A stretch of 5,228 nucleotides of DNA from an uncultured Veillonella sp. (GTDB lineage Bacteria; Bacillota; Negativicutes; Veillonellales; Veillonellaceae), in assembly GCF_905209685.1 (NCBI RefSeq), contig NZ_CAJLUB010000125.1, positions 1 to 5,228 on the forward strand, given 5' to 3'. Position 1 is the stretch's first letter. The number at the start of each line of letters is the position of its first letter. The position numbers and the translations under genes are program-made. This document shows positions 1 through 4,678 of this stretch, in pieces. The notes beneath the pieces were generated by a model, which saw only the letters and a program-made list of their open reading frames with translations, was not told where the DNA came from and ran no database searches.

Positions 1-73
1 CGTAATCCCTACAAACGAAGAAATCATGATTGCTCGCGATACTCAACGTATTACAGCATCCTTGAAAAAATAA
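1..73 (+). CDS. ackA: Acetate kinase, C-terminal end only (partial)
   Basis: The window opens inside a reading frame whose first whole codon is at base 2 and which stops with TAA at 71-73. The 23 visible residues contain VIPTNEEIMIARDT, which matches the C-terminal signature of acetate kinase (VIPTNEE followed by IARDT). The enzyme interconverts acetyl phosphate plus ADP and acetate plus ATP in the cytoplasm, the last step of acetate fermentation and a source of acetyl phosphate. The gene begins outside the window, so domains and catalytic residues cannot be checked. It is followed by a strong terminator, so it ends its own transcription unit and is probably not co-transcribed with the genes downstream. 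Identification rests on one short but distinctive motif. Confidence 0.88.
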   Translation, partial: VIPTNEEIMIARDTQRITASLKK

Positions 74-111
74 TATAGTTCGTATCTGAACTAGGTGACT
101 AATAGAGTCAT

Positions 112-149
112 AAAACCCCGTCTATATCTTAGGTATAGACGGGGTTTTT
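112..149 (+). terminator. Intrinsic terminator of ackA
   Basis: A perfect 15-bp stem (112-126 pairing with 134-148) with a 7-base loop (127-133) carries the GC core CCCCGTC/GACGGGG. It ends in a run of T (145-149), with another T run at 154-158. The A run on the left arm means the complementary strand also ends in T, so it could work in both directions. It separates ackA from the downstream gene. Confidence 0.95.
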
Positions 150-173
150 GTAGTTTTTATACCTAGAATACCT

Positions 174-179
174 TATAAT
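174..179 (+). promoter_or_regulatory. Candidate -10 element for the 225-848 gene
   Basis: A perfect TATAAT lies just after the ackA terminator and about 45 bases before the next start codon. No good -35 hexamer sits at the usual 17-base distance (151-156 reads TAGTTT). A TAGAAT at 164-169 and a TATAGT at 186-191 are alternative -10 elements. A promoter is needed here because the terminator isolates the gene from ackA, but the exact element is uncertain. Confidence 0.5.
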
Positions 180-224
180 AGAATGTATAGTTATAAAGTA
201 GTAGTTCTTTTAAAGGGGTAACAC

Positions 225-848
225 ATGACAGTATTATATGAAGAAAAATCTCAACGTGCTAAAAGTGCAGAGTGGTTAGTATTATGTTTTGTCATTCTAT
301 TATTATGCGGTGTAGCATACACTACATATCGTAGCATTAATTTACATACTGTGCTAATAGCTGAATACTTTATTGAAATTATGGCCATAATCGTAATTGT
401 GAAACAGGCGGTTAGCCGATATACCTATATTTTGACAGATACAAAGTTGGTCATTGAAGAATCTTCTATCTTTAGAAAACGCCATTTTGAAGTAGATTAC
501 GATATGATTGATGGGGTGTTTAAGTTTGAACGTGAATTATTGACGAATATTAAATATCGATATAAATACAGAAAATGTTCTACATCTGATCCACGTCCTA
601 TATGGTCTCTAGTGTATGCGATTGTAAAGGGTGATAAGGTCCAAAATGGTCGCCTTTTACTGAAAGCAGATGATAAATTCTTTGAAATCTTAGAAGAACA
701 TGTACCAGGGCGTATCCGTGTGCCGCAAGCAGACATTGTATTCTATGCTGCAGTGCGTGCTGATGCGGTAAAACACGGAGAAGATGTACAAGAGTACTAT
801 AAAAAGTTAACTACTCCTGAAAAGGATGGCCCAGATATTACTGTTTAG
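225..848 (+). CDS. Unrecognised two-helix membrane protein with PH-like cytosolic domain
   Basis: I do not recognise a named gene. The 207-residue product has two predicted membrane helices near the N-terminus, about residues 17-35 and 43-59, followed by a soluble domain of about 145 residues. Residues 66-95 (YTYILTDTKLVIEES... onward, alternating strands) resemble the start of the small bacterial PH-like domains found in YdbS/YdbT-type membrane proteins, where a strand reading Y-x-LT-x-x-x-L follows the membrane helices. The tail (about 190-207) is charged and probably disordered. There is no signal peptidase site and no catalytic motif. The start ATG is preceded by AAAGGGG (212-218) at a good distance. 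It stands alone between the ackA terminator and maf, so context gives no function. The coding call is strong; the PH-like fold is an inference from strand pattern. Confidence 0.85.
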   Translation: MTVLYEEKSQRAKSAEWLVLCFVILLLCGVAYTTYRSINLHTVLIAEYFIEIMAIIVIVKQAVSRYTYILTDTKLVIEESSIFRKRHFEVDYDMIDGVFKFERELLTNIKYRYKYRKCSTSDPRPIWSLVYAIVKGDKVQNGRLLLKADDKFFEILEEHVPGRIRVPQADIVFYAAVRADAVKHGEDVQEYYKKLTTPEKDGPDITV

Positions 849-898
849 TTTACAAATATTCTGATTTATATTTTGTGATCTATATTTTCTGAGCTATG

Positions 899-936
899 TT
901 AGTTAGTCTTATTAATAAAATAGTTAAATTAACTAA
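899..936. promoter_or_regulatory. Palindrome and extra half-site upstream of maf, with possible -10
   Basis: TAGTTAA (921-927) and TTAACTA (929-935) form a perfect 7-bp inverted repeat around one central base. A third copy of the half-site, TTAGTTA, lies at 899-905 in the same orientation as the left arm. A TAAAAT at 916-921 could be a -10 element for maf and would touch the palindrome, which is the usual geometry of a repressor operator. No convincing -35 was found. In such AT-rich DNA short palindromes also arise by chance, so this is only a candidate. Confidence 0.3.
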
Positions 937-950
937 AATTCTTATACCGT

Positions 951-957
951 AAAGGAG
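951..957 (+). promoter_or_regulatory. Ribosome binding site that fixes the maf start
   Basis: AAAGGAG is a strong Shine-Dalgarno. An in-frame GTG at 957-959 overlaps it and so cannot use it. The ATG at 963 lies five bases after it, so the ATG is the likely start and gives a protein beginning MAGLYLAS. Confidence 0.85.
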
Positions 958-962
958 TGCAA

Positions 963-1529
963 ATGGCTGGATTATATTTGGCGAGCCAATCACCGCGAAG
1001 AACAGAATTATTAACACAAGTTGGCATTGATCATATTGTCGTGTCGAGCGCTTATGAAGAGGCTAATACTGGATATAATAATCCCATTGAAATGGTAAAA
1101 GCACAGGCTTTAGGTAAAGCTCGCGCTGCTGTAGATGTCCCTGAAGGTAGTATTGTTCTAGGCGCTGATACGATTGTCGTGCTAGATAATCAAGTGTTAG
1201 GCAAACCTCATGATGCGGCTGAGGCCCGTCACATGCTAGAACGTTTATCAGGCCAAGTTCATTCTGTTGTTACGGGAGTAGCTTTACTCATTAAAAATCA
1301 GGAAATAGTTTTTCATAATGAAACAAAGGTATATTTTAAAAAGTTAGCTCCTTTTGAAATTGAATCCTATATCGGTAGTGGTGAGCCTATGGATAAGGCT
1401 GGCGCCTATGGTATACAAGGTAAAGGCGCTTTATGGGTAGAGAAGATTGAAGGATCTTATACCAATGTGGTTGGCTTGCCTGTAGAGCATGTGTATGATG
1501 AACTATGTAAGGCATTAGGTGCTAAATAA
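963..1529 (+). CDS. maf: Maf family nucleoside triphosphate pyrophosphatase (dTTP/UTP type)
   Basis: The 188-residue product is full length for Maf. It hydrolyses non-canonical or pyrimidine nucleoside triphosphates to the monophosphate and pyrophosphate in the cytoplasm, keeping such nucleotides out of DNA and RNA. The family signature SQSPRR is at residues 8-13, directly after the first strand. The acidic catalytic motif GADT is at 67-70 with D69, followed by LGKP (79-82). The substrate loop DKAGAYGIQGKGA is at 144-156 and GSYTNVVGLP at 164-173. These last two motifs are typical of the YhdE/Maf subfamily that acts on dTTP and UTP rather than the m7GTP-cleaving YceF type. In Bacillus subtilis Maf overexpression blocks septum formation, and the gene sits beside radC and mreB as it does here. 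The start was placed at the ATG rather than the GTG six bases upstream. A hairpin at 1531-1552 follows. Confidence 0.95.
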   Translation: MAGLYLASQSPRRTELLTQVGIDHIVVSSAYEEANTGYNNPIEMVKAQALGKARAAVDVPEGSIVLGADTIVVLDNQVLGKPHDAAEARHMLERLSGQVHSVVTGVALLIKNQEIVFHNETKVYFKKLAPFEIESYIGSGEPMDKAGAYGIQGKGALWVEKIEGSYTNVVGLPVEHVYDELCKALGAK

Positions 1530-1530
1530 T

Positions 1531-1552
1531 ACTATCGCTTTATAGTGATAGT
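1531..1552 (+). repeat. Hairpin after maf: weak terminator or operator
   Basis: ACTATCGCT (1531-1539) pairs with AGTGATAGT (1544-1552) over 9 bp, including one G-T wobble, around the 4-base loop TTAT. The stop codon of maf ends two bases upstream. There is no proper T run after it, so termination would be weak. Its right arm overlaps the TG of the extended -10 element that follows, which would suit a protein-binding site. Confidence 0.5.
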
Positions 1553-1560
1553 GTTATAAT
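1552..1560 (+). promoter_or_regulatory. Extended -10 promoter element upstream of the GCTGT repeat
   Basis: TGTTATAAT is a perfect extended -10 (TGnTATAAT). The -35 region (about 1531-1537) has no match to TTGACA, which is tolerable for an extended -10. Transcription would start near 1566-1568, inside the first repeat copies, so the whole pentamer array would be in the leader of the radC mRNA. Confidence 0.55.
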
Positions 1561-1562
1561 TG

Positions 1563-1619
1563 GCTGTGCTGTGCTGTGCTGTGCTGTGCTGTGCTGTGCT
1601 GTGCTGTGCTGTGCTGTGC
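1563..1619. repeat. Pentanucleotide tandem repeat (GCTGT), 11.4 perfect copies
   Basis: The unit GCTGT repeats without any error for 57 bases between maf and radC. Its edges are sharp: base 1562 breaks the period on the left and base 1620 on the right. It lies in no credible reading frame. As RNA, the unit can pair with itself as C-G, U-U, G-C flanked by G-U wobbles, similar to CUG repeats, so a transcribed array could fold into a long imperfect hairpin. Perfect short-unit arrays of this length are prone to strand slippage, so copy number is expected to vary among cells or strains. Confidence 0.97.
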
Positions 1620-1624
1620 GCTAT

Positions 1625-1633
1625 TGATATAGT
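1625..1633 (+). promoter_or_regulatory. Second extended -10 element, downstream of the repeat
   Basis: TGATATAGT matches the extended -10 with one change (TATAGT for TATAAT). If used, transcription would start near 1640 and the leader to radC would be about 57 bases. Its -35 region falls inside the GCTGT array, which has no TTGACA-like sequence in any phase. It is weaker than the element at 1552-1560. Confidence 0.35.
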
Positions 1634-1696
1634 AAGAGAGTAGATGTGTGTAGTTAGATTTACAAATGGTGTTATCTATTTGAATGGAGAGATTCT

Positions 1697-2395
1697 ATGG
1701 AAGTACCAACAGTAAGTGTAAAAGACATGTTACCATTTCAGCGTCCCCGTGAAAAATTTCTTGCTTTAGGACCATCCCATATGGCGATGGAGGAATTGCT
1801 AGCTATTTTATTGCGTACTGGGGTGAAAGGTCAGTCTGCCATATCGCTAGCGAGTGATATCGTACAGTCCTATGATGATGGGGCGTACGGTCTTAATAGA
1901 ATGACCGTTGAAGAGCTTATAAAAATTAAGGGAATTGGCACAGATAAAGCGGTAACTTTGTGTGCGGCTCTTGAGATGGGGCGACGATTAGGGGAACTAA
2001 AAATTAAGGCAACATACGAAGATTTTTCTCAACCTTTTGTCATTGCTCAATATGTAATGGAGCGCCTGCGACACGAAGAGGTGGAGCATGTATGGGCAGC
2101 TATGTTGACGTCTCGAAATAAGTTGATTCAGTTAGAACATATTTCGAATGGAGGTTTAGTATCTAGCCTCGTAGAGCAGCGAGCTGTTTTTAAGAAGGCC
2201 ATAGCTTGTAATGCGGCAGCCATTATCTTAATACATAATCATCCATCTGGCGATAGCCGGCCTAGTGATGAAGATATACGACTAACCAAGTTATTTGTCA
2301 GTGCAGGTCAGTTCATGGGGATACCTGTGTTAGATCATATCGTCATTGGTGATAATGAATTCACTAGCCTTAGTGAAATCGGTAAACTCAGTTAA
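1697..2395 (+). CDS. radC: RadC family JAB/MPN-domain protein
   Basis: The 232-residue product has the normal RadC length and domain order: an N-terminal helical region with a helix-hairpin-helix segment at about 74-92 (IKIKGIGTDKA) and a C-terminal JAB/MPN metal-binding domain at about 110-230. The metal motif H-x-H-x7-S-x2-D is intact: H180, H182, S190 and D193 (HNHPSGDSRPSDED). RadC was once thought to be a DNA repair protein, but that assignment was withdrawn and its substrate remains unknown. The domain is related to metalloproteases and deubiquitinases. The stretch usually reading HPREVF is EQRAVF here (160-165), an unusual variant. The ATG is preceded by GGAGAG (1686-1691). The maf-radC-mreB order is conserved in many Firmicutes. 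A long hairpin terminator follows, so radC is probably expressed separately from mreB. Confidence 0.95.
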   Translation: MEVPTVSVKDMLPFQRPREKFLALGPSHMAMEELLAILLRTGVKGQSAISLASDIVQSYDDGAYGLNRMTVEELIKIKGIGTDKAVTLCAALEMGRRLGELKIKATYEDFSQPFVIAQYVMERLRHEEVEHVWAAMLTSRNKLIQLEHISNGGLVSSLVEQRAVFKKAIACNAAAIILIHNHPSGDSRPSDEDIRLTKLFVSAGQFMGIPVLDHIVIGDNEFTSLSEIGKLS

Positions 2396-2424
2396 GTTAT
2401 CCTTATATGATAAGTTTTAAAATG

Positions 2425-2430
2425 TATAAT
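2425..2430 (+). promoter_or_regulatory. Possible -10 element within the radC-mreB spacer
   Basis: A perfect TATAAT is preceded directly by TG, but without the extra base of a true extended -10. No clear -35 lies at 2401-2407. If active, it would produce a transcript of about 95 bases ending at the long hairpin terminator. The region is AT-rich, so a chance match is likely. Confidence 0.25.
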
Positions 2431-2461
2431 AATGGCTTTATAGTTTGTTGTATCAGTAAAT

Positions 2462-2532
2462 AAGCACTCATAATGATGCGTTCTTTATTATGTCTAGTAA
2501 ATAGAGAATGCATCATGATATGGGTGCTTTTT
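2462..2532 (+). terminator. Long-stem intrinsic terminator after radC
   Basis: The left arm (2462-2484) pairs with the right arm (2505-2529) with a single base change, a small asymmetric bulge and one further mismatch. Five more pairs (2485-2489 with 2500-2504) close a 10-base loop (2490-2499). The outer ends match AAGCAC/GTGCTT and are followed by TTT-C-TA-TTTT, a T-rich tract. The stem is about 28 bp, far longer than the usual 7-15. It most likely ends the radC transcript. The length also allows a structured small RNA or the remnant of a small inverted-repeat element. Confidence 0.75.
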
Positions 2533-2628
2533 CTATTTTGTTCGACCTATAGGTAGCTTTGTAATGTATTACTTATGAGTGTGTAAATTATGTATGACTT
2601 AAGGGTACTTGAATTATGCATTTTCTGT

Positions 2629-2649
2629 GCTTTTAACAATGGTAAAAGC
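2629..2649. repeat. Inverted repeat just upstream of the mreB promoter region
   Basis: GCTTTTA (2629-2635) and TAAAAGC (2643-2649) form a perfect 7-bp stem with a 7-base loop. A second pair of arms outside it, TTTTCT (2621-2626) and AGAAAA (2662-2667), could extend the structure after an internal loop. A TTGATA at 2651-2656, a possible -35, follows immediately. There is no T run, so a terminator role is unlikely. A protein-binding site is possible. Confidence 0.4.
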
Positions 2650-2681
2650 CTTGATATTAATAGAAAAAGTCGCATTATATG

Positions 2682-2690
2682 TGGTAAAAT
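2682..2690 (+). promoter_or_regulatory. Likely mreB promoter, extended -10
   Basis: TGGTAAAAT fits an extended -10 with TAAAAT as the hexamer, 32 bases before the mreB start. The -35 region at about 2661-2667 is poor. An alternative is the TTGATA at 2651-2656 with a weak TTATAT at 2675-2680 (18-base spacing). The upstream terminator makes a promoter here likely. The hexamer lies inside the left arm of the inverted repeat that brackets the mreB start. Confidence 0.5.
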
Positions 2691-2738
2691 GGAATGATGA
2701 TGTAATGAAGGAGATTTTACTATGAGTTCCATTTTACC
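2683..2738. repeat. Perfect 12-bp inverted repeat bracketing the mreB RBS and start codon
   Basis: GGTAAAATGGAA (2683-2694) and TTCCATTTTACC (2727-2738) are exact reverse complements. The 32 bases between them hold the ribosome binding site AAGGAG (2708-2713) and the ATG (2722). The right arm lies in mreB codons 2-6, and the left arm contains the candidate -10. A partial second copy of the right arm, ATTTTAC, lies at 2714-2720 between the ribosome binding site and the ATG and could pair with 2684-2690 instead. A transcript that starts upstream would carry both arms and could form either hairpin; one starting at the extended -10 would lack the left arm. Confidence 0.85.
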
Positions 2739-3759
2739 TACTCTAGGAAAAGATGTAAGTATAGATATTGGGTCCATACAGACGCGCCTCATGGGGGGGA
2801 CGCGAGGAACCGTTATAAGTGAGCCATCTATTATAGCCACTGATACGAAACAAGAAAAAGTAGTAGCCGTTGGGGATGAAGCGGCTCGCCTTGTATTGCG
2901 TATGCCAGATATGTGGCGACCTTTGACACCGTTGAAAGATGGCTTTATTGTGGATTATCGTGTTATGCATACGATGCTTAACTATTTTCTGAATAAGGTA
3001 TCTAATGCATTGCGTCGTGCTCGAGTTCTTGTTGGTGTTCCATGCGGGATGACTGATGTTGAGCAAAGAGCGATGATGGATGCTGTTATTCAGGCGGGAG
3101 CCCGCGAAGTATTTCTTATTGAACGTCCTGTGGCTGCAGCTATTGGTTGCGGTGCACCTATCTTTGAAGCTCGTGGATCCATGGTCATTGATATTGGTGG
3201 TGGTACCGTAGATATGGGTATTGTTTCATTGGGCGGTATTGTAGATAGCAAAACTATACGCTTTGGTGGTTCAGATATTAACAATGCGTTGCTACGCTAT
3301 GTACGCGAGTGTTTTGGTGTTATCGTTTCTGATGAAATTATAGAGGATATTAAACATACCGTAGGTACTGCTATGGCACCACTAGAAGATGCGGAATATG
3401 CCTTTCAAGGCCGTGATATGATGAATGGTTTAGGTAGACGTTGTGTCATTCATCAGTCTGAAGTATACCAAGTAGTTAATGACTGTATCGGAGGACTTTT
3501 GGATGAATTAAAACAAATGATTCGTTCCGCTGAACCTGAAATTGTAGCCGATATTATGCAATATGGAATCTACCTCACTGGTGGTACAGCGCAATTATCT
3601 GGCCTGGCAGAGCGTATTGGAGGCGAGTTAGGTGTGCCTGTACACGTTCCGGACGCACCGGAGACGAAAGTTGTTGTGGGCCTTAATGGGGCTTCATCGG
3701 ACTTAGTGAGTTTATCGAGATTTATTGTAAATTCTAAAAATAGAAAGGGCCAAGACTAA
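2722..3759 (+). CDS. mreB: Rod shape-determining protein MreB/Mbl family (bacterial actin)
   Basis: The 345-residue product is full length for MreB, the actin-like ATPase that forms membrane-bound filaments and positions the elongasome for lateral wall synthesis. Actin-fold motifs appear in order: phosphate-1 loop D15-IGSIQT, the family blocks PLKDGFIVDY (70-79) and QAGAREVFLIERPVAAAIG (124-142) with the presumed catalytic E134, phosphate-2 loop DIGGGT (157-162), SLGGIV (169-174), and adenosine motif LTGGTA (285-290). Several positions differ from typical MreB: phosphate-1 usually reads D-x-GTANT, the E134 motif usually EEPMAAAIG, and the adenosine motif usually GGGA. It may therefore be a divergent or second MreB-type protein, but its place directly before mreC and mreD supports a shape role. 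AAGGAG (2708-2713) lies eight bases before the ATG. It is the first gene of the mre operon. Confidence 0.93.
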   Translation: MSSILPTLGKDVSIDIGSIQTRLMGGTRGTVISEPSIIATDTKQEKVVAVGDEAARLVLRMPDMWRPLTPLKDGFIVDYRVMHTMLNYFLNKVSNALRRARVLVGVPCGMTDVEQRAMMDAVIQAGAREVFLIERPVAAAIGCGAPIFEARGSMVIDIGGGTVDMGIVSLGGIVDSKTIRFGGSDINNALLRYVRECFGVIVSDEIIEDIKHTVGTAMAPLEDAEYAFQGRDMMNGLGRRCVIHQSEVYQVVNDCIGGLLDELKQMIRSAEPEIVADIMQYGIYLTGGTAQLSGLAERIGGELGVPVHVPDAPETKVVVGLNGASSDLVSLSRFIVNSKNRKGQD

Positions 3760-3760
3760 T

Positions 3761-4678
3761 ATGATACAGTCAGATAAAAAGTTAATTATCGTCGTTGTCA
3801 TTAGCTGTATCCTATTGGCTTTGCTCGGATTTGCATGGAAACAACGAACTAGTATTCCTTTTGTTACTGTTACTCTTGAAGGCATTACAACACCATTTGC
3901 TTATGGCTCTGCTCGTTTACTTGATGGTGTGCAAACAGGTTTCACAGTGCTTAATAATGCTATTTCTGCAACTATTGAAAGTGATGAGGAAGCATCTCGT
4001 AAAGCTGCCTTAGAACAAAAGGTAGTTAACTATGATGAGGTAGTGGCAGAAAATATTCGACTTCGCCAGCTTCTTAACTATAAGAGTAGTCATCCAGAAT
4101 TTTCCATGACATTGGCTGGTATTATTACAAAGGATTACGGTACATGGACAAATACTTTTACTATCGATAAGGGGAGTGAAGATGGGATGGCCGTTAATAT
4201 GGCTGTCGTTGTACCAAGTGGGGTAGTTGGTTTTATTACCGATGTGTATCCTCATTCCTCTCGTGTGCAAACCATTCTTGACCCGCGTAGTGCAATCGGT
4301 GTTATCGTACAGCGTCCTGAATCCCGTTTATCTGGTGTTGTAAAGGGGGATGGAGATTCACCTCGTACACCATCAATGGTAAATATTGCCCGTGATGGCG
4401 ATGTATTAGTAGGGGATAAATTAATAACCTCTGGGTACGGTGGTATCTATCCAAAAGGATTACCTGTTGGCAATGTACAGTCTATCGAAAATGATACAGA
4501 AGGCTTTGTTAAGAATGCCGTTATCACACCTAGTGTAGACTTTTACCGTTTGGAAGAGGTGTTTGTTCTTACATCATCTTCTGTTAGTGCACCACAAAAA
4601 CCAGGGCTTGAGCCTAAGCTTGTACCTCAAACACAACGAGATCAAGTAGAAGGGGCAAAGGGGGCCGTTAAACCATGA
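3761..4678 (+). CDS. mreC: Rod shape-determining protein MreC
   Basis: MreC is a bitopic membrane protein that links MreB and MreD inside to the wall synthases outside and helps activate PBP2. The 305-residue product has a short cytosolic N-terminus and one membrane helix at about 8-25. A helical, probably coiled-coil stretch follows at about 74-107, then the extracytoplasmic beta-barrel domain from about 117 to 270. Landmarks in it are DKGSEDGM (136-143), DPRSAIGVI (174-182) and TSGYGGIYPKGLPVG (223-237), the last a strong MreC signature. Residues 271-305 form a Pro/Gln-rich, charged tail, probably disordered, making this protein somewhat longer than many homologues. The gene starts one base after the mreB stop, with AAAGGG (3744-3749) inside the end of mreB as ribosome binding site, so translation is likely coupled. 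Confidence 0.96.
   Translation: MIQSDKKLIIVVVISCILLALLGFAWKQRTSIPFVTVTLEGITTPFAYGSARLLDGVQTGFTVLNNAISATIESDEEASRKAALEQKVVNYDEVVAENIRLRQLLNYKSSHPEFSMTLAGIITKDYGTWTNTFTIDKGSEDGMAVNMAVVVPSGVVGFITDVYPHSSRVQTILDPRSAIGVIVQRPESRLSGVVKGDGDSPRTPSMVNIARDGDVLVGDKLITSGYGGIYPKGLPVGNVQSIENDTEGFVKNAVITPSVDFYRLEEVFVLTSSSVSAPQKPGLEPKLVPQTQRDQVEGAKGAVKP

Larger units (their letters stand above)
2396..2721. other. Gene-free spacer between radC and mreB
   Basis: No credible gene was found in these 326 bases. The spacer contains a possible -10 (2425-2430), a very long hairpin ending in T-rich DNA (2462-2532), the perfect palindrome ACCTATAGGT (2545-2554), an inverted repeat (2629-2649) and the mreB promoter region with its ribosome binding site (2708-2713). 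About 2555-2618 shows nothing I can assign. Confidence 0.8.

Noticed and set aside
497..736. Reverse-strand open frame inside the 207-residue protein gene
   Set aside because: It has no ribosome binding site and no recognisable protein, and lies opposite a well supported gene. The other reverse-strand frames (2547-2840, 2743-3066, 3090-3284, 4010-4270) were rejected for the same reasons.
852..876. AT-only hairpin after the 225-848 gene as a terminator
   Set aside because: The stem ACAAATAT/ATATTTTGT has a bulge and almost no GC, so it would be too unstable to terminate transcription.
957..962. GTG start for maf six bases upstream of the ATG
   Set aside because: It overlaps the Shine-Dalgarno AAAGGAG and has no ribosome binding site of its own; the family N-terminus also fits the ATG better.
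1563..1619. CRISPR array
   Set aside because: The 5-base unit is contiguous with no spacers and no cas genes nearby.
1560..1643. Open frame from TTG through the GCTGT repeat, coding for repeated AVLCC
   Set aside because: It has a rare start, no ribosome binding site, only 27 codons and stops soon after the repeat; the pentamer is read in shifting frames without protein logic.
2360..2377. Hairpin TTCACTA/TAGTGAA inside the end of radC
   Set aside because: It is a 7-bp stem within coding sequence with no T run after it, and the real terminator lies downstream.
2425..2532. 6S RNA
   Set aside because: 6S RNA is about 180 bases with a large central bulge; this hairpin is shorter and almost continuously paired.
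2545..2554. Palindrome ACCTATAGGT as an operator
   Set aside because: It is perfect but only 10 bases, lies after the terminator and far from the mreB promoter; such palindromes are common by chance.
2694..2705. Tiny upstream reading frame ATGATGATGTAA before mreB
   Set aside because: It has three codons and no ribosome binding site, and would precede the true Shine-Dalgarno; likely chance.
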